Below are positions 23,056 to 30,030 of a stretch of 38,935 nt of DNA, one piece after another. The stretch covers positions 1 to 38,935 of the forward strand of contig DASWED010000029.1 of NCBI GenBank assembly GCA_036394995.1, read 5' to 3'. The DNA comes from DASWED01 sp036394995. Lineage in GTDB: Bacteria > Actinomycetota > UBA4738 > JACQTL01. Positions within the stretch are counted from its first letter, which is position 1; each line of letters starts with the position of its first letter. Made by a program: the position numbers and the translations under genes. The notes under the pieces are model-generated. The model had not been told where the DNA came from, made no database searches, and was given only the letters and a program-made list of their open reading frames with translations.

Positions 23056-23835
23056 TCACGGGCCGGCGGCGGCGTACAGCTCGCGGACCTCGTCCGGCTC
23101 CAGCTCGCGGACCCGGCCGGGCCCCAGGGTCCCCAGCCGGATCGGGCCCACCCGGACCCGAACCAGCCGGCGCACCGGGAGCCCCACGGCGTCGAGCAGC
23201 CGCCGGACCTCACGCTTGCGGCCCTCCCCCATCACCACCGTGATCGCCCCCCGCTCACCGGTCTGCCCCGAGACTTTCGCGCCCACGGCCCTGGCCGGTC
23301 CGTCGTCCAGGTCCACCCCCCGGAGGAGCCGGGCCACGTGCCGCCGGGATGGCGTCCCCTCCACCTCGGCCAGGTACTCCTTCTCCACCCCGTGTCGCGG
23401 GTGCATGATCCGGTTCGCCAGCTCGCCGTCGTTCGTCAGCAGCAGGAGCCCCTCGGTGTCCCGGTCCAACCGTCCCACCGGGACGATCCCGGGCACCGGG
23501 GGCAGGAAGGACCTGAGGTCGGGCCGCCCCTGCGGGTCGCGGACGGTGCTCACGACCCCCGCCGGCTTGTGGAACGCGAACGAGCGGAGGGCGGGATCGA
23601 GCGGCACGCGGTGGCCGTCCACCTCCACCACGTCGCGCGCCGGATCCACCCGGTCACCGAGCGTGGCCTCGCGGCCGTTCACCCTGACCCGGCCGTCCCG
23701 GATGAGGTCCTCGGAGGCCCGCCGGGAGGCGACGCCCGCTCGGGCCAGGGCCCGCTGGAGGCGCTCGGGGCCCCCGGGCCGCTCGTCGCCGGCGGCCGCG
23801 GCGCGCTCCTCCCCCGCGAGGCCCTCGCCTTCGCC
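23056..23835 (-). CDS. rluB: Pseudouridine synthase RluB/RsuA family, start unresolved
   Basis: Modifies uridines in rRNA. An S4 RNA-binding domain begins at ERLQRALARAGVASRR (codon at 23766), and the catalytic domain has GRLDRDTEGLLLLTNDG with the catalytic Asp, then GRKREVRRL near the end. The frame is clear, but no ATG, GTG or TTG occurs in it between the scpB stop (23835) and the S4 domain. The only in-frame ATG upstream, at 24186, would lie 350 bp inside scpB. The frame is -1 to scpB. I list the part after the scpB stop. A GAGGAGGAGG run at the scpB 3' end could be a ribosome site or frameshift stimulator. Sequence error is also possible. Confidence 0.85.
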   Translation of the reverse strand, partial: GEGEGLAGEERAAAAGDERPGGPERLQRALARAGVASRRASEDLIRDGRVRVNGREATLGDRVDPARDVVEVDGHRVPLDPALRSFAFHKPAGVVSTVRDPQGRPDLRSFLPPVPGIVPVGRLDRDTEGLLLLTNDGELANRIMHPRHGVEKEYLAEVEGTPSRRHVARLLRGVDLDDGPARAVGAKVSGQTGERGAITVVMGEGRKREVRRLLDAVGLPVRRLVRVRVGPIRLGTLGPGRVRELEPDEVRELYAAAGP

Positions 23836-24425
23836 TACGACGCCTCCTCCTCGGCCGCGCCCAGCAGCGGGGCCAGCGGCGGCAGCGCCGAGAGCGACGC
23901 CAGCCCCAGCCGTTCGAGGAACTCGGGGGTGGTTCCGTACAGCAGCGGCCGTCCCGGACTCTCGTCCCGGCCGACCTCCGCCACCAGGCCTCTGTCGGCC
24001 AGCGCCCGGAGGACCCCGTCGGTGTTCGCGCCGCGGATGGCCGAGACCTGGTGCCGCGTCACCGGCTGCTTGTACGCCACGATCGCGAGCGTTTCCAGGG
24101 CCGCCTTCGTCAGGCGGGCGTGCCGCGAGGACAGCACGTACCGCTCCACCACGGGCGCAGCGTCCGGGTTCGTGGCCAGCCGCCATCCCCCCGCGACGTT
24201 CCGGAGCACGATGCCCGCCCCCCGTTCGTCGTACGAACGCGCCAGGTCGTCCAGGGCCTGCTCGACCGTCCGGCGGTCCGCCTCCACGGCCTGGGCCAGC
24301 GAGCCCGAGGACACGGGCTCGTCGGCCACGAACAGCAGCGCCTCGAGGGCCCGCAGCAGCCCCTCGCCGGCCATGCCCCCGCCGCCGTCCGTCGCGCCGC
24401 CGTCCGTCACGCCGCCGTCCGTCAC
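23835..24425 (-). CDS. scpB: Segregation and condensation protein B
   Basis: Winged-helix partner of ScpA in the SMC condensin complex for chromosome organisation. 196 residues from GTG 24425. LLRALEALLFVADEPV (22-37) and ETLAIVAYKQPVTRHQVSAIRG are diagnostic. The first 17 residues come from three copies of a 15-bp repeat, TDGG(V/A/G); GTG 24425, GTG 24410 and ATG 24374 are all possible starts, and conserved sequence begins after ATG 24374. The gene lies 10 bp after scpA. Its 3' end ends in a GAGGAGGAGG run shared with the rluB region. Confidence 0.94.
   Translation of the reverse strand: MTDGGVTDGGATDGGGGMAGEGLLRALEALLFVADEPVSSGSLAQAVEADRRTVEQALDDLARSYDERGAGIVLRNVAGGWRLATNPDAAPVVERYVLSSRHARLTKAALETLAIVAYKQPVTRHQVSAIRGANTDGVLRALADRGLVAEVGRDESPGRPLLYGTTPEFLERLGLASLSALPPLAPLLGAAEEEAS
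24381..24425 (-). repeat. Three tandem 15-bp repeats at the scpB start
   Basis: GTGACGGACGGCGGC twice, then one copy with GCG for GTG. Two copies begin with a potential GTG start, so repeat number could alter the N-terminus. Confidence 0.8.
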
Positions 24426-24435
24426 CGGATCACCC

Positions 24436-25185
24436 TCACGCCGCGTCCGCGGTCAGCCGGACCTCGATCTCGCCGAACGTCCCGGCCTGGGTCAGGTCCA
24501 CCTGGCCCTCCCGGTACATCTCGAGCAGCGCGAGGAAGCGGACCACCACGTCGATCCGTTCCTCGCAGTCCGCCACCAGCTCCCGGAACCGCGCCGATCG
24601 CAGCGCGTCGAGCTGTCCGCGCACGGCCGCGACGGCCTCGGCCACCGTGACCCGGATCGGCGCCACGTGGGACAGGTCCAGCACGGGAGGAGGGCGGAGC
24701 AGGACCGCGGCCGTCGCGGCCAGCAGCTCGGGCGTGACGCGCTCCATGAGGTCCGGGTACAGGTGGGCGAACTCCGGGGGCGGCCCGGCCTCCCGTGGGA
24801 AGTAGCGCGACCCCTCCTCCAGGCGGCGGGCCACGTCCACGGCCACACGCCGGAACGCGGCCAGCTCCAGGCTCCGGGCGTACGCGAGGTCCGGCGACCC
24901 TCCCAGGAGATCCTCCTCCGAGGGGTCGTCGGGCTTCGGCATGAGCCGGCCCACCTTCAACTCCAGCAACACCGCGGCCACGGCCAGGAACCACGTGGCC
25001 TCCTCCAGGCTCCACGCCTCCGCCTCGGCAGAGTGGGCCAGGAAACGGTCGGTGACCCGGGCCACCGGGACGTCGCACACGTCCATCCGGTGCTCCAGCA
25101 GGAGGTCGGCGAGCACGCGGAACGGCCCCGTGAACACCGGCAGCTCGACCGCGAACTCCCCCACGCCCGCGCGGTCCTCGGTCAC
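24436..25185 (-). CDS. scpA: Segregation and condensation protein A
   Basis: Kleisin subunit that bridges SMC heads and binds ScpB. 249 residues. The N-terminal block FTGPFRVLADLLLEHRMDVCDV (18-39) and LAVAAVLLELKVGRLMPK (67-84) are family hallmarks; the C-terminal winged helix has VVVRFLALLEMYREGQVDLTQ (about 218-238). GTG 25185 has TATGAT 6 nt upstream and no Shine-Dalgarno. It heads the scpA-scpB-rluB cluster. ParA, often upstream in other actinobacteria, is absent; instead an M50 and nucleoside genes precede it. Confidence 0.95.
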   Translation of the reverse strand: MTEDRAGVGEFAVELPVFTGPFRVLADLLLEHRMDVCDVPVARVTDRFLAHSAEAEAWSLEEATWFLAVAAVLLELKVGRLMPKPDDPSEEDLLGGSPDLAYARSLELAAFRRVAVDVARRLEEGSRYFPREAGPPPEFAHLYPDLMERVTPELLAATAAVLLRPPPVLDLSHVAPIRVTVAEAVAAVRGQLDALRSARFRELVADCEERIDVVVRFLALLEMYREGQVDLTQAGTFGEIEVRLTADAA

Positions 25186-25191
25186 CCGGCG

Positions 25192-25197
25192 ATCATA
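25192..25197 (-). promoter_or_regulatory. -10 box of scpA
   Basis: TATGAT on the minus strand, 6 nt before GTG 25185; leaderless pattern. Confidence 0.45.
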
Positions 25198-25237
25198 GCG
25201 CGGGGTCCCGGCCCTTCCCGGAACCCTCCCGGCGCCG

Positions 25238-25360
25238 CTACGAGGCCGGCGACACCGCGGGCAGCTCGCTGGTGCAGGCCGGGCACCGCGTGGCCGCCTG
25301 GGCCACGACCGTCGGGGCGCTGAAGTCGGGCTTCCCGAAGATGGCCGCGATCGGATCGGA
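25238..25360 (-). other. In-frame coding-like tail after the TGA of the M50 gene
   Basis: After the TGA at 25361 the same frame runs 40 codons to TAG (25238-25240). It begins SDPIAAIFGKPDFSAP and includes TRCPACTSEL. 39 of 40 third positions are G or C, like the genes around it. It has no good start of its own. It may be a read-through extension, a tail cut off by a recent nonsense mutation, or chance. A TCGGG-AAG-CCCGA hairpin lies about 28 nt after the TGA. Confidence 0.55.
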
Positions 25361-26038
25361 TCAGTACGGGATGAGATTCAAGCAGTCGCCCCCGCCGATG
25401 AGCGAACAGACCGCGTTGCCGATGAACCGGACGAACGCCAGGACCGGCGCCGCCAGCAGGAAGTAGATCAGCAGCATGAACAGCGGGAGGTACTGGTCGA
25501 GGTTGGAGTAGATCTCCCGGGCCCGGGGCGGGAGGTAGCGGGCGATGATCCGAGAGCTGTCCAGGCCCGGGATCGGCATCAGGTGGAACACGAGCAGGAC
25601 GATGTTGACCTGGAGCCAGGCCAGGAGGAAGAGCGTCAGCGCCCCCCCGCCGAGCCCCACCACGCGCAGGAGCACGCTCGCGGCGACGGCCACCACCAGG
25701 TTCGCCGCCGGCCCGGCGAACGAGACCAGGAAGATGTCCCGGCCCGGCTTGCGGAGCCGCTCCGGCGACAGCGGCATCGGCTTCGCGTACGCGAACGGCG
25801 TCACCGCGGCCCGGGCGGCCACCAGCACCAGCAGGAACAGCGGGAGGATCACGGTCCCGAGGGGATCGACGTGGGGCTTCGGCCGGAGCGTGGCCCTCCC
25901 GTACAGCCTCGGCGTCATGTCGCCGAGGTGGGTGGCGGTCTGCGCCTTGACGTACTCGCGGAGGAGGAGGCTCGGGAACAGGGCGACCGCGAGATACAGG
26001 GCGTACTTGGCGGATGCGGCCGTGACGGCGGCGATCAC
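25361..26038 (-). CDS. Site-2 protease (M50) family protein lacking zinc ligands
   Basis: A 225-residue membrane protein of the M50B fold. The family features LGDMTPRLYGRATLRPKPHVDPLGTVILP (38-66), FAYAKP (82-87), SFAGPAANL (106-114) and FHLMPIPGLDSSR (151-163) are clear. At the HExxH position the sequence is REYVK (27-31): Glu is kept but both His are replaced, while D160 of the LDG motif remains. It should not bind catalytic zinc in the usual way, so it is probably a pseudoprotease or chaperone-like binder. GTG 26038 overlaps the deoA stop (GTGA). The stop is TGA, after which coding-like sequence continues. Confidence 0.85.
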   Translation of the reverse strand: MIAAVTAASAKYALYLAVALFPSLLLREYVKAQTATHLGDMTPRLYGRATLRPKPHVDPLGTVILPLFLLVLVAARAAVTPFAYAKPMPLSPERLRKPGRDIFLVSFAGPAANLVVAVAASVLLRVVGLGGGALTLFLLAWLQVNIVLLVFHLMPIPGLDSSRIIARYLPPRAREIYSNLDQYLPLFMLLIYFLLAAPVLAFVRFIGNAVCSLIGGGDCLNLIPY

Positions 26039-27372
26039 GACACGCCCTCCGGGACGCCCGAGTCGGTCCAGCCGAACACGAGCGGGGGCGGTTCGACCGA
26101 GTCCTGGCCCACGGTGATCGCGTCCAGGACGCGGCGGGCGGCGGCCCGGGCCGCGTCCTCGTCCCGCGCGTGGATCTCACCGACCTCGTCGCCGAACTCC
26201 AGGCGGTCGCCGATCCGGGCCCGGAACACGATCCCCGTGGAGGGGTCGATGGAGTCCCCCTTTCGTTTGCGGCCCGCGCCGAGGTCCACCGAAGCGCGGC
26301 CGATCTCCTCGGCCTCGATCGCCGCCACCGCGCCGGCGCGGTCGGACACCAGCGGCACCACCACCCGCGCGCGCGGGAGCACCGCCCACGGATCCTCGGT
26401 CACCCGGGGGTCGCCCCCCTGGGCCTCGATCATCCGCGCGAACGACTCCAGGCCCCGCCCGCTCGAGATGGCGTCCTCCGCCGACGACCGGGCCACCCCG
26501 GGATCGAGTCCCAACAGCGCCTCGCCGGCCTGCTGGGCGAACTGCAGGGTCAGCTCGAGGAGGCGCCCCTGCCCGCCCCCGGTGAGGACCTCCACGGCCT
26601 CCGCCACGTCGAGCGCGTTGCCCACGGCCTCCCCCAGGGGCTGCGACATGTCGGTCACGGCCACCCGGGCCCGGCGCCCCCACCCGGCCGCGAGGTCCGT
26701 GCAGGCCCGGGCCAGCTCCCCGGCGTCCCTGGGGGTCTTCATGAACGCCCCGCTCCCGGCCTTCACGTCGAGCAGGATGAGGTCGGTCCCCACGGCGAGC
26801 TTCTTCGACATCACGCTCGACGCGATGAGCGGGATGGAGGCCACCGTGGCCGTGACGTCCCGCAGGGCGTACAGCGCCCCATCCGCGGGCACCAGGTCCG
26901 CGGTCTGGGCGACCACCGCGCACCCGACCTCGTCCACCTGACGCCGCATCTCCCCGGGCGACAGGTCGGTTCGCAGGCCGGGGATCGACTCGAGCTTGTC
27001 GAGGGTCCCTGCCGTGTGCCCCAGTCCCCGGCCCGACAGCTTGGCCACGGCCAGCCCCATGGCCGCCGCCACCGGGGCGAACACCAGGGTCACGCCGTCG
27101 GCCACCCCGCCGGTGGAGTGCTTGTCGACGGTGGGACGGGAGATGCCGTCCAACTGAATGGTCCGGCCCGAGTCGACCATGGCTCGCGTCATGGCCAGGG
27201 TCTCCTCCGCCGACAGGCCCCGGATGTAGGCGGCCATCAGGAACGCCGCCGCCAGCTCGTCCCCGATCTCACCACGGCCGTAGGCCATGACGAAGGCCCG
27301 AAGCTCGGCCTCAGGGATCGGTTTGCCGTCCCGCTTGAGCGCCACGACGTCGCGGGGATCACCCAGGGTCAT
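26035..27372 (-). CDS. deoA: Thymidine / pyrimidine-nucleoside phosphorylase
   Basis: Phosphorolysis of thymidine (and perhaps uridine) to the base plus deoxyribose-1-phosphate. 445 residues. The family signature KLSGRGLGHTAGTLDKLES is present (Ala replaces one Gly of the usual HTGGT), with VDKHSTGGVAD (about 82-92) for phosphate binding and the C-terminal domain DLGAGRKRKGDSID. ATG 27372 is preferred, with GAGG 6 nt upstream; GTG 27378 is two codons earlier. It acts with the deoB product encoded just upstream. Substrate range (thymidine only or all pyrimidine nucleosides) is not resolved. Confidence 0.94.
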   Translation of the reverse strand: MTLGDPRDVVALKRDGKPIPEAELRAFVMAYGRGEIGDELAAAFLMAAYIRGLSAEETLAMTRAMVDSGRTIQLDGISRPTVDKHSTGGVADGVTLVFAPVAAAMGLAVAKLSGRGLGHTAGTLDKLESIPGLRTDLSPGEMRRQVDEVGCAVVAQTADLVPADGALYALRDVTATVASIPLIASSVMSKKLAVGTDLILLDVKAGSGAFMKTPRDAGELARACTDLAAGWGRRARVAVTDMSQPLGEAVGNALDVAEAVEVLTGGGQGRLLELTLQFAQQAGEALLGLDPGVARSSAEDAISSGRGLESFARMIEAQGGDPRVTEDPWAVLPRARVVVPLVSDRAGAVAAIEAEEIGRASVDLGAGRKRKGDSIDPSTGIVFRARIGDRLEFGDEVGEIHARDEDAARAAARRVLDAITVGQDSVEPPPLVFGWTDSGVPEGVS

Positions 27373-27443
27373 CCGCACCCTCGCCCCATGCTCAGCCCGT
27401 TCTGCACATCGACCTCCACTTCAGGGTCATCCTCGCACGCCGG

Positions 27444-28628
27444 TCACAGCCCGATCTCCTCAGCGAACGACACTCCGGCCAACCCGGAGGTCTCGACTCC
27501 CAGAAGGTGCGCCGCGGTGGCCCCCAGGTCGCCGAACGTCGATCTCACCCCCAGGTCCACCGGCCCGGCCGGGATCCCTGCGACCAGCAGCGGCGTGTTC
27601 TCACGGGTGTGGTCGGTCGACGGGACCAGGGTGGGATCGCACCCGTGGTCGCCGGTCAGGAGCATCACACCGCCGTCCAGGGCCGCGATCAGCTCGGGGA
27701 TCCGCCGGTCCAGCGCCGCCACGCAGGCCGCGTATCCGGGAGGGTCGTTCCGGTGCCCGTACTTGGAGTCGAAGTCGACCAGGTTCGTGAACACCACCGC
27801 GGGCCCGGGCCAGCGAAGGTACTCGAGCGTCAGGTCGACGCCGTGGTCGTTCGAATCGGAGTAGGTGGCTTCAGTCAGGCCCCGACCCGCGAAGATGTCC
27901 CTGATCTTCCCCACGCCGTACACGGGAACCCCGCCCTCCACACAGAAGTCGAGGACCGTGGGCCCCGGCGGAGGCACCGAGAAGTCCCGGCGCTCCGGCC
28001 GCCGCCAGAACGACCCGGGCTCGCCGTCGAACGGCCGCGCGATGACCCGGCCCACGCGGTGCTCCCCGTCGAGGATCGATCGGGCCGTCCGGCACCACTC
28101 GTACAGCTGTTCCAACGGGACGACGCCGACGTGGGTGGCCACCTGGAACACCGAGTCGCCGCTCGTGTACACGATGGGCCGGCCGGTGGCCAGGTGCTCC
28201 TCGCCGAGCTCCTTGATGATCTCGGTTCCCGACGCCGGGCGGTTCCCCAGGACCTCGCGCCCGATGGCCTCCTCGAACGGCCGGATGACCTCTTCGGGGA
28301 ACCCGTCCGGATACAGCGGGAACGGCCGGTCCAGGATGATCCCCGTCATCTCCCAGTGCCCCGTGGTGGTGTCCTTCCCCGCGGAGCGCTCGGTGAGCCG
28401 GCCGTGCGCGGTCCCCGGGTCGGCCCCCGGCGGGACGCCCTCGATCCCGGTGAGGAACCCCAGCCCGAGCCCGGCCAGGTTGGGCGCGTCCAGGCCTCCC
28501 ACCGCCCGCGAGGTGTTCCCCAGCGTGTCCGCCCCCTGGTCCCCGAACTCCGCGGCGTCCGGGGCCTGCCCCACGCCGAACGAGTCGCACACCAGCACCA
28601 GCACCCGCGGGACCCGCGCCTCACCCAT
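27444..28628 (-). CDS. deoB: Phosphopentomutase
   Basis: Interconverts (deoxy)ribose-1-phosphate and -5-phosphate, the step after the phosphorylase. 394 residues. VLVLVCDSFGVGQAPDA holds the metal-binding Asp, followed by TLGNTSR, GKDTTTGHWEMTG (catalytic Thr region), FTNLVDFDSKYGHRNDPPGY and LTGDHGCDPT, all diagnostic of alkaline phosphatase-fold DeoB. ATG 28628 is chosen because similarity begins there and AAGGTG is upstream; GTG 28640 is a possible start. It forms a nucleoside catabolism unit with deoA. No deoC or DeoR-type regulator is in the window. Confidence 0.95.
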   Translation of the reverse strand: MGEARVPRVLVLVCDSFGVGQAPDAAEFGDQGADTLGNTSRAVGGLDAPNLAGLGLGFLTGIEGVPPGADPGTAHGRLTERSAGKDTTTGHWEMTGIILDRPFPLYPDGFPEEVIRPFEEAIGREVLGNRPASGTEIIKELGEEHLATGRPIVYTSGDSVFQVATHVGVVPLEQLYEWCRTARSILDGEHRVGRVIARPFDGEPGSFWRRPERRDFSVPPPGPTVLDFCVEGGVPVYGVGKIRDIFAGRGLTEATYSDSNDHGVDLTLEYLRWPGPAVVFTNLVDFDSKYGHRNDPPGYAACVAALDRRIPELIAALDGGVMLLTGDHGCDPTLVPSTDHTRENTPLLVAGIPAGPVDLGVRSTFGDLGATAAHLLGVETSGLAGVSFAEEIGL

Positions 28629-28670
28629 CGCGGCCCGCACCTTCGGGGTCGCTCCTGCGGCAGAGGGAGG

Positions 28671-29024
28671 TCATCTGGGCGACCTCTGCTTGCAGGAGAT
28701 GCACAGGCGGGCCCAGGGGATGGCCTCCAGGCGGTCGGGGCCGATGGGCTCGCCGCACCGCTCGCACGTCCCGTAGGTGCCGCGATCCATCTTCGCCAGG
28801 GCCCGTTCGACGTCCCGGAGGCTCGTCCGGAGCTCCCGGACCAGCGTGATGCGCTGGCCCCGGTCGGCGGCGGCCAGTCCTCCGTCCGCGAACCCCCGCT
28901 CCAGCTCCGCGTTGAAGTCCTCGGAGTCGGGGTCGAACCCCTCCCCGGCGATCTCCCGGCGGAGACGGTCCCGGTGGTCCTCCAGGGCCGAGCGCAGGGA
29001 CTCCACGTCGAGCCCCTCGCTCAC
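28671..29024 (-). CDS. DksA/TraR-type C4 zinc-finger protein
   Basis: 117 residues. An N-terminal helical pair (SLRSALEDHRDRLRREI and LVRELRTSLRDVERALAKMDRG) is followed by a C4 zinc finger, C-x2-C-x17-C-x2-C (CERC ... CISC), with the family phrase GTYGTCERCGEPIGPDRLEAIPWARLC shortened here as its core. Such proteins bind the RNA polymerase secondary channel or act as general regulators. The DxxDxA tip of true DksA is not clear, so the ppGpp-related role is uncertain. GTG 29024 overlaps the xerD stop (GTGA). Confidence 0.88.
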   Translation of the reverse strand: MSEGLDVESLRSALEDHRDRLRREIAGEGFDPDSEDFNAELERGFADGGLAAADRGQRITLVRELRTSLRDVERALAKMDRGTYGTCERCGEPIGPDRLEAIPWARLCISCKQRSPR

Positions 29025-29998
29025 GGCCGGACTCCCGCGGCGGCCGGCGCCTTGCGGGCCCGGGGGTGGGCGGTGAAGTACACCTCGCGGAGGTGCTGCT
29101 CGGTGACCAGTGTGTAGATCTGGGTCGTGGCGACGCTGGCGTGGCCCAGGAGCTCCTGGACCACGCGGACGTCGGCGCCGCCCTCCAGGAGATGGGTGGC
29201 GAACGAATGCCGCAGCGTGTGCGGGGTGACCCGCTTCCGGACGCCGGCCCGGGTCGCCGCCGCCCGCAGGACCCGCGCGCACCCCTGGCGGGTCAGGCGC
29301 CCCCCGCGGACGTTCAGGAACAGCGCTCCCCGGCTCCGGGCCGAGGCCAGCGCGGGGCGTCCGGCCGTCAGGTACGCGGCGACGGCGCTCCTGGCCGGAC
29401 GGCCCACGGGAACGAGCCGCTCCTTCGACCCCTTGCCCAGCACCCGCACGCTCCCCTCGTCGAGGTCCATGTCGTCCACGTCGAGCCCCACGACCTCCGA
29501 TACCCGGAGCCCGGCCCCGTACATCGTCTCCAGGATCGCCCGGTCCCGGAGGGCCGCGGGCTCCTGCCCCCCGGGGGCCTCGAGGATCCTGGCCACCTCG
29601 TCGACCGACAGCGGCCGGGGAAGCGCCCGCGGCACCCGCGGCCGGACCGCGCCCGAGCCGGGGTCCCGCTCTGCGTCTCCCTCCGCCACCAGGAACCGGT
29701 GGAACGATCGCACGGCGGCCAGGGCTCTCGCCACCGAGGAGGTTCGATAGGGCCGGGGCTCGGCGTCGCTCCCACGGCCCCCGCCGGTGTGGCGGGCCGA
29801 GGACAGCCAGGCCACGAACGCCGAGACCGCGGCCTCGTCGGCCTCAGCGCCGTCGTCGATCCCCCGCTCCTCCAGGAACGACCCGTACCGGGCCAGATCC
29901 CGCCGATACGCCGCGAGCGTGTTCGGCGACAGCCCCCGCTCCACCGTGAGGTGGTCGATGAACCGCTCGATCTGGGCGCGGACCGGGGATCCCGTCAT
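29021..29998 (-). CDS. xerD: Tyrosine recombinase XerD
   Basis: Resolves chromosome dimers at dif. 325 residues. The N-terminal SAM-like domain (8-105) starts RFIDHLTVERGLSPNTLAAYRRDL shortened here. The catalytic set is complete: R165, K189, H260, R263, H286 and nucleophile Y295. The linker at 68-88 (ARHTGGGRGSDAEPRPYRT) is longer than in most XerD proteins. ATG 29998 has no clear Shine-Dalgarno. Position after pyrG/NUDIX and before scpA matches the XerD locus of Mycobacterium (Rv1701). Confidence 0.95.
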   Translation of the reverse strand: MTGSPVRAQIERFIDHLTVERGLSPNTLAAYRRDLARYGSFLEERGIDDGAEADEAAVSAFVAWLSSARHTGGGRGSDAEPRPYRTSSVARALAAVRSFHRFLVAEGDAERDPGSGAVRPRVPRALPRPLSVDEVARILEAPGGQEPAALRDRAILETMYGAGLRVSEVVGLDVDDMDLDEGSVRVLGKGSKERLVPVGRPARSAVAAYLTAGRPALASARSRGALFLNVRGGRLTRQGCARVLRAAATRAGVRKRVTPHTLRHSFATHLLEGGADVRVVQELLGHASVATTQIYTLVTEQHLREVYFTAHPRARKAPAAAGVRP

Positions 29999-30013
29999 CT
30001 TGCGGTCGCCTGG

Positions 30014-30030
30014 TAGTCCGTTTCAGACTA
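30014..30030. repeat. Inverted repeat between ald and xerD
   Basis: TAGTC and GACTA arms around 7 nt; the outer arm contains the ald stop codon. It could mark an operator or weak hairpin ahead of xerD. Confidence 0.3.

Noticed and set aside
24186..24188. ATG 24186 as the normal start of rluB
   Set aside because: It would add about 140 residues read out of frame through scpB, with no similarity to RluB and no ribosome site. Kept only as one option in the finding.
25361..25363. Selenocysteine at the M50 TGA
   Set aside because: The downstream hairpin does not match a bacterial SECIS in position or loop, and the site is not in a redox context.
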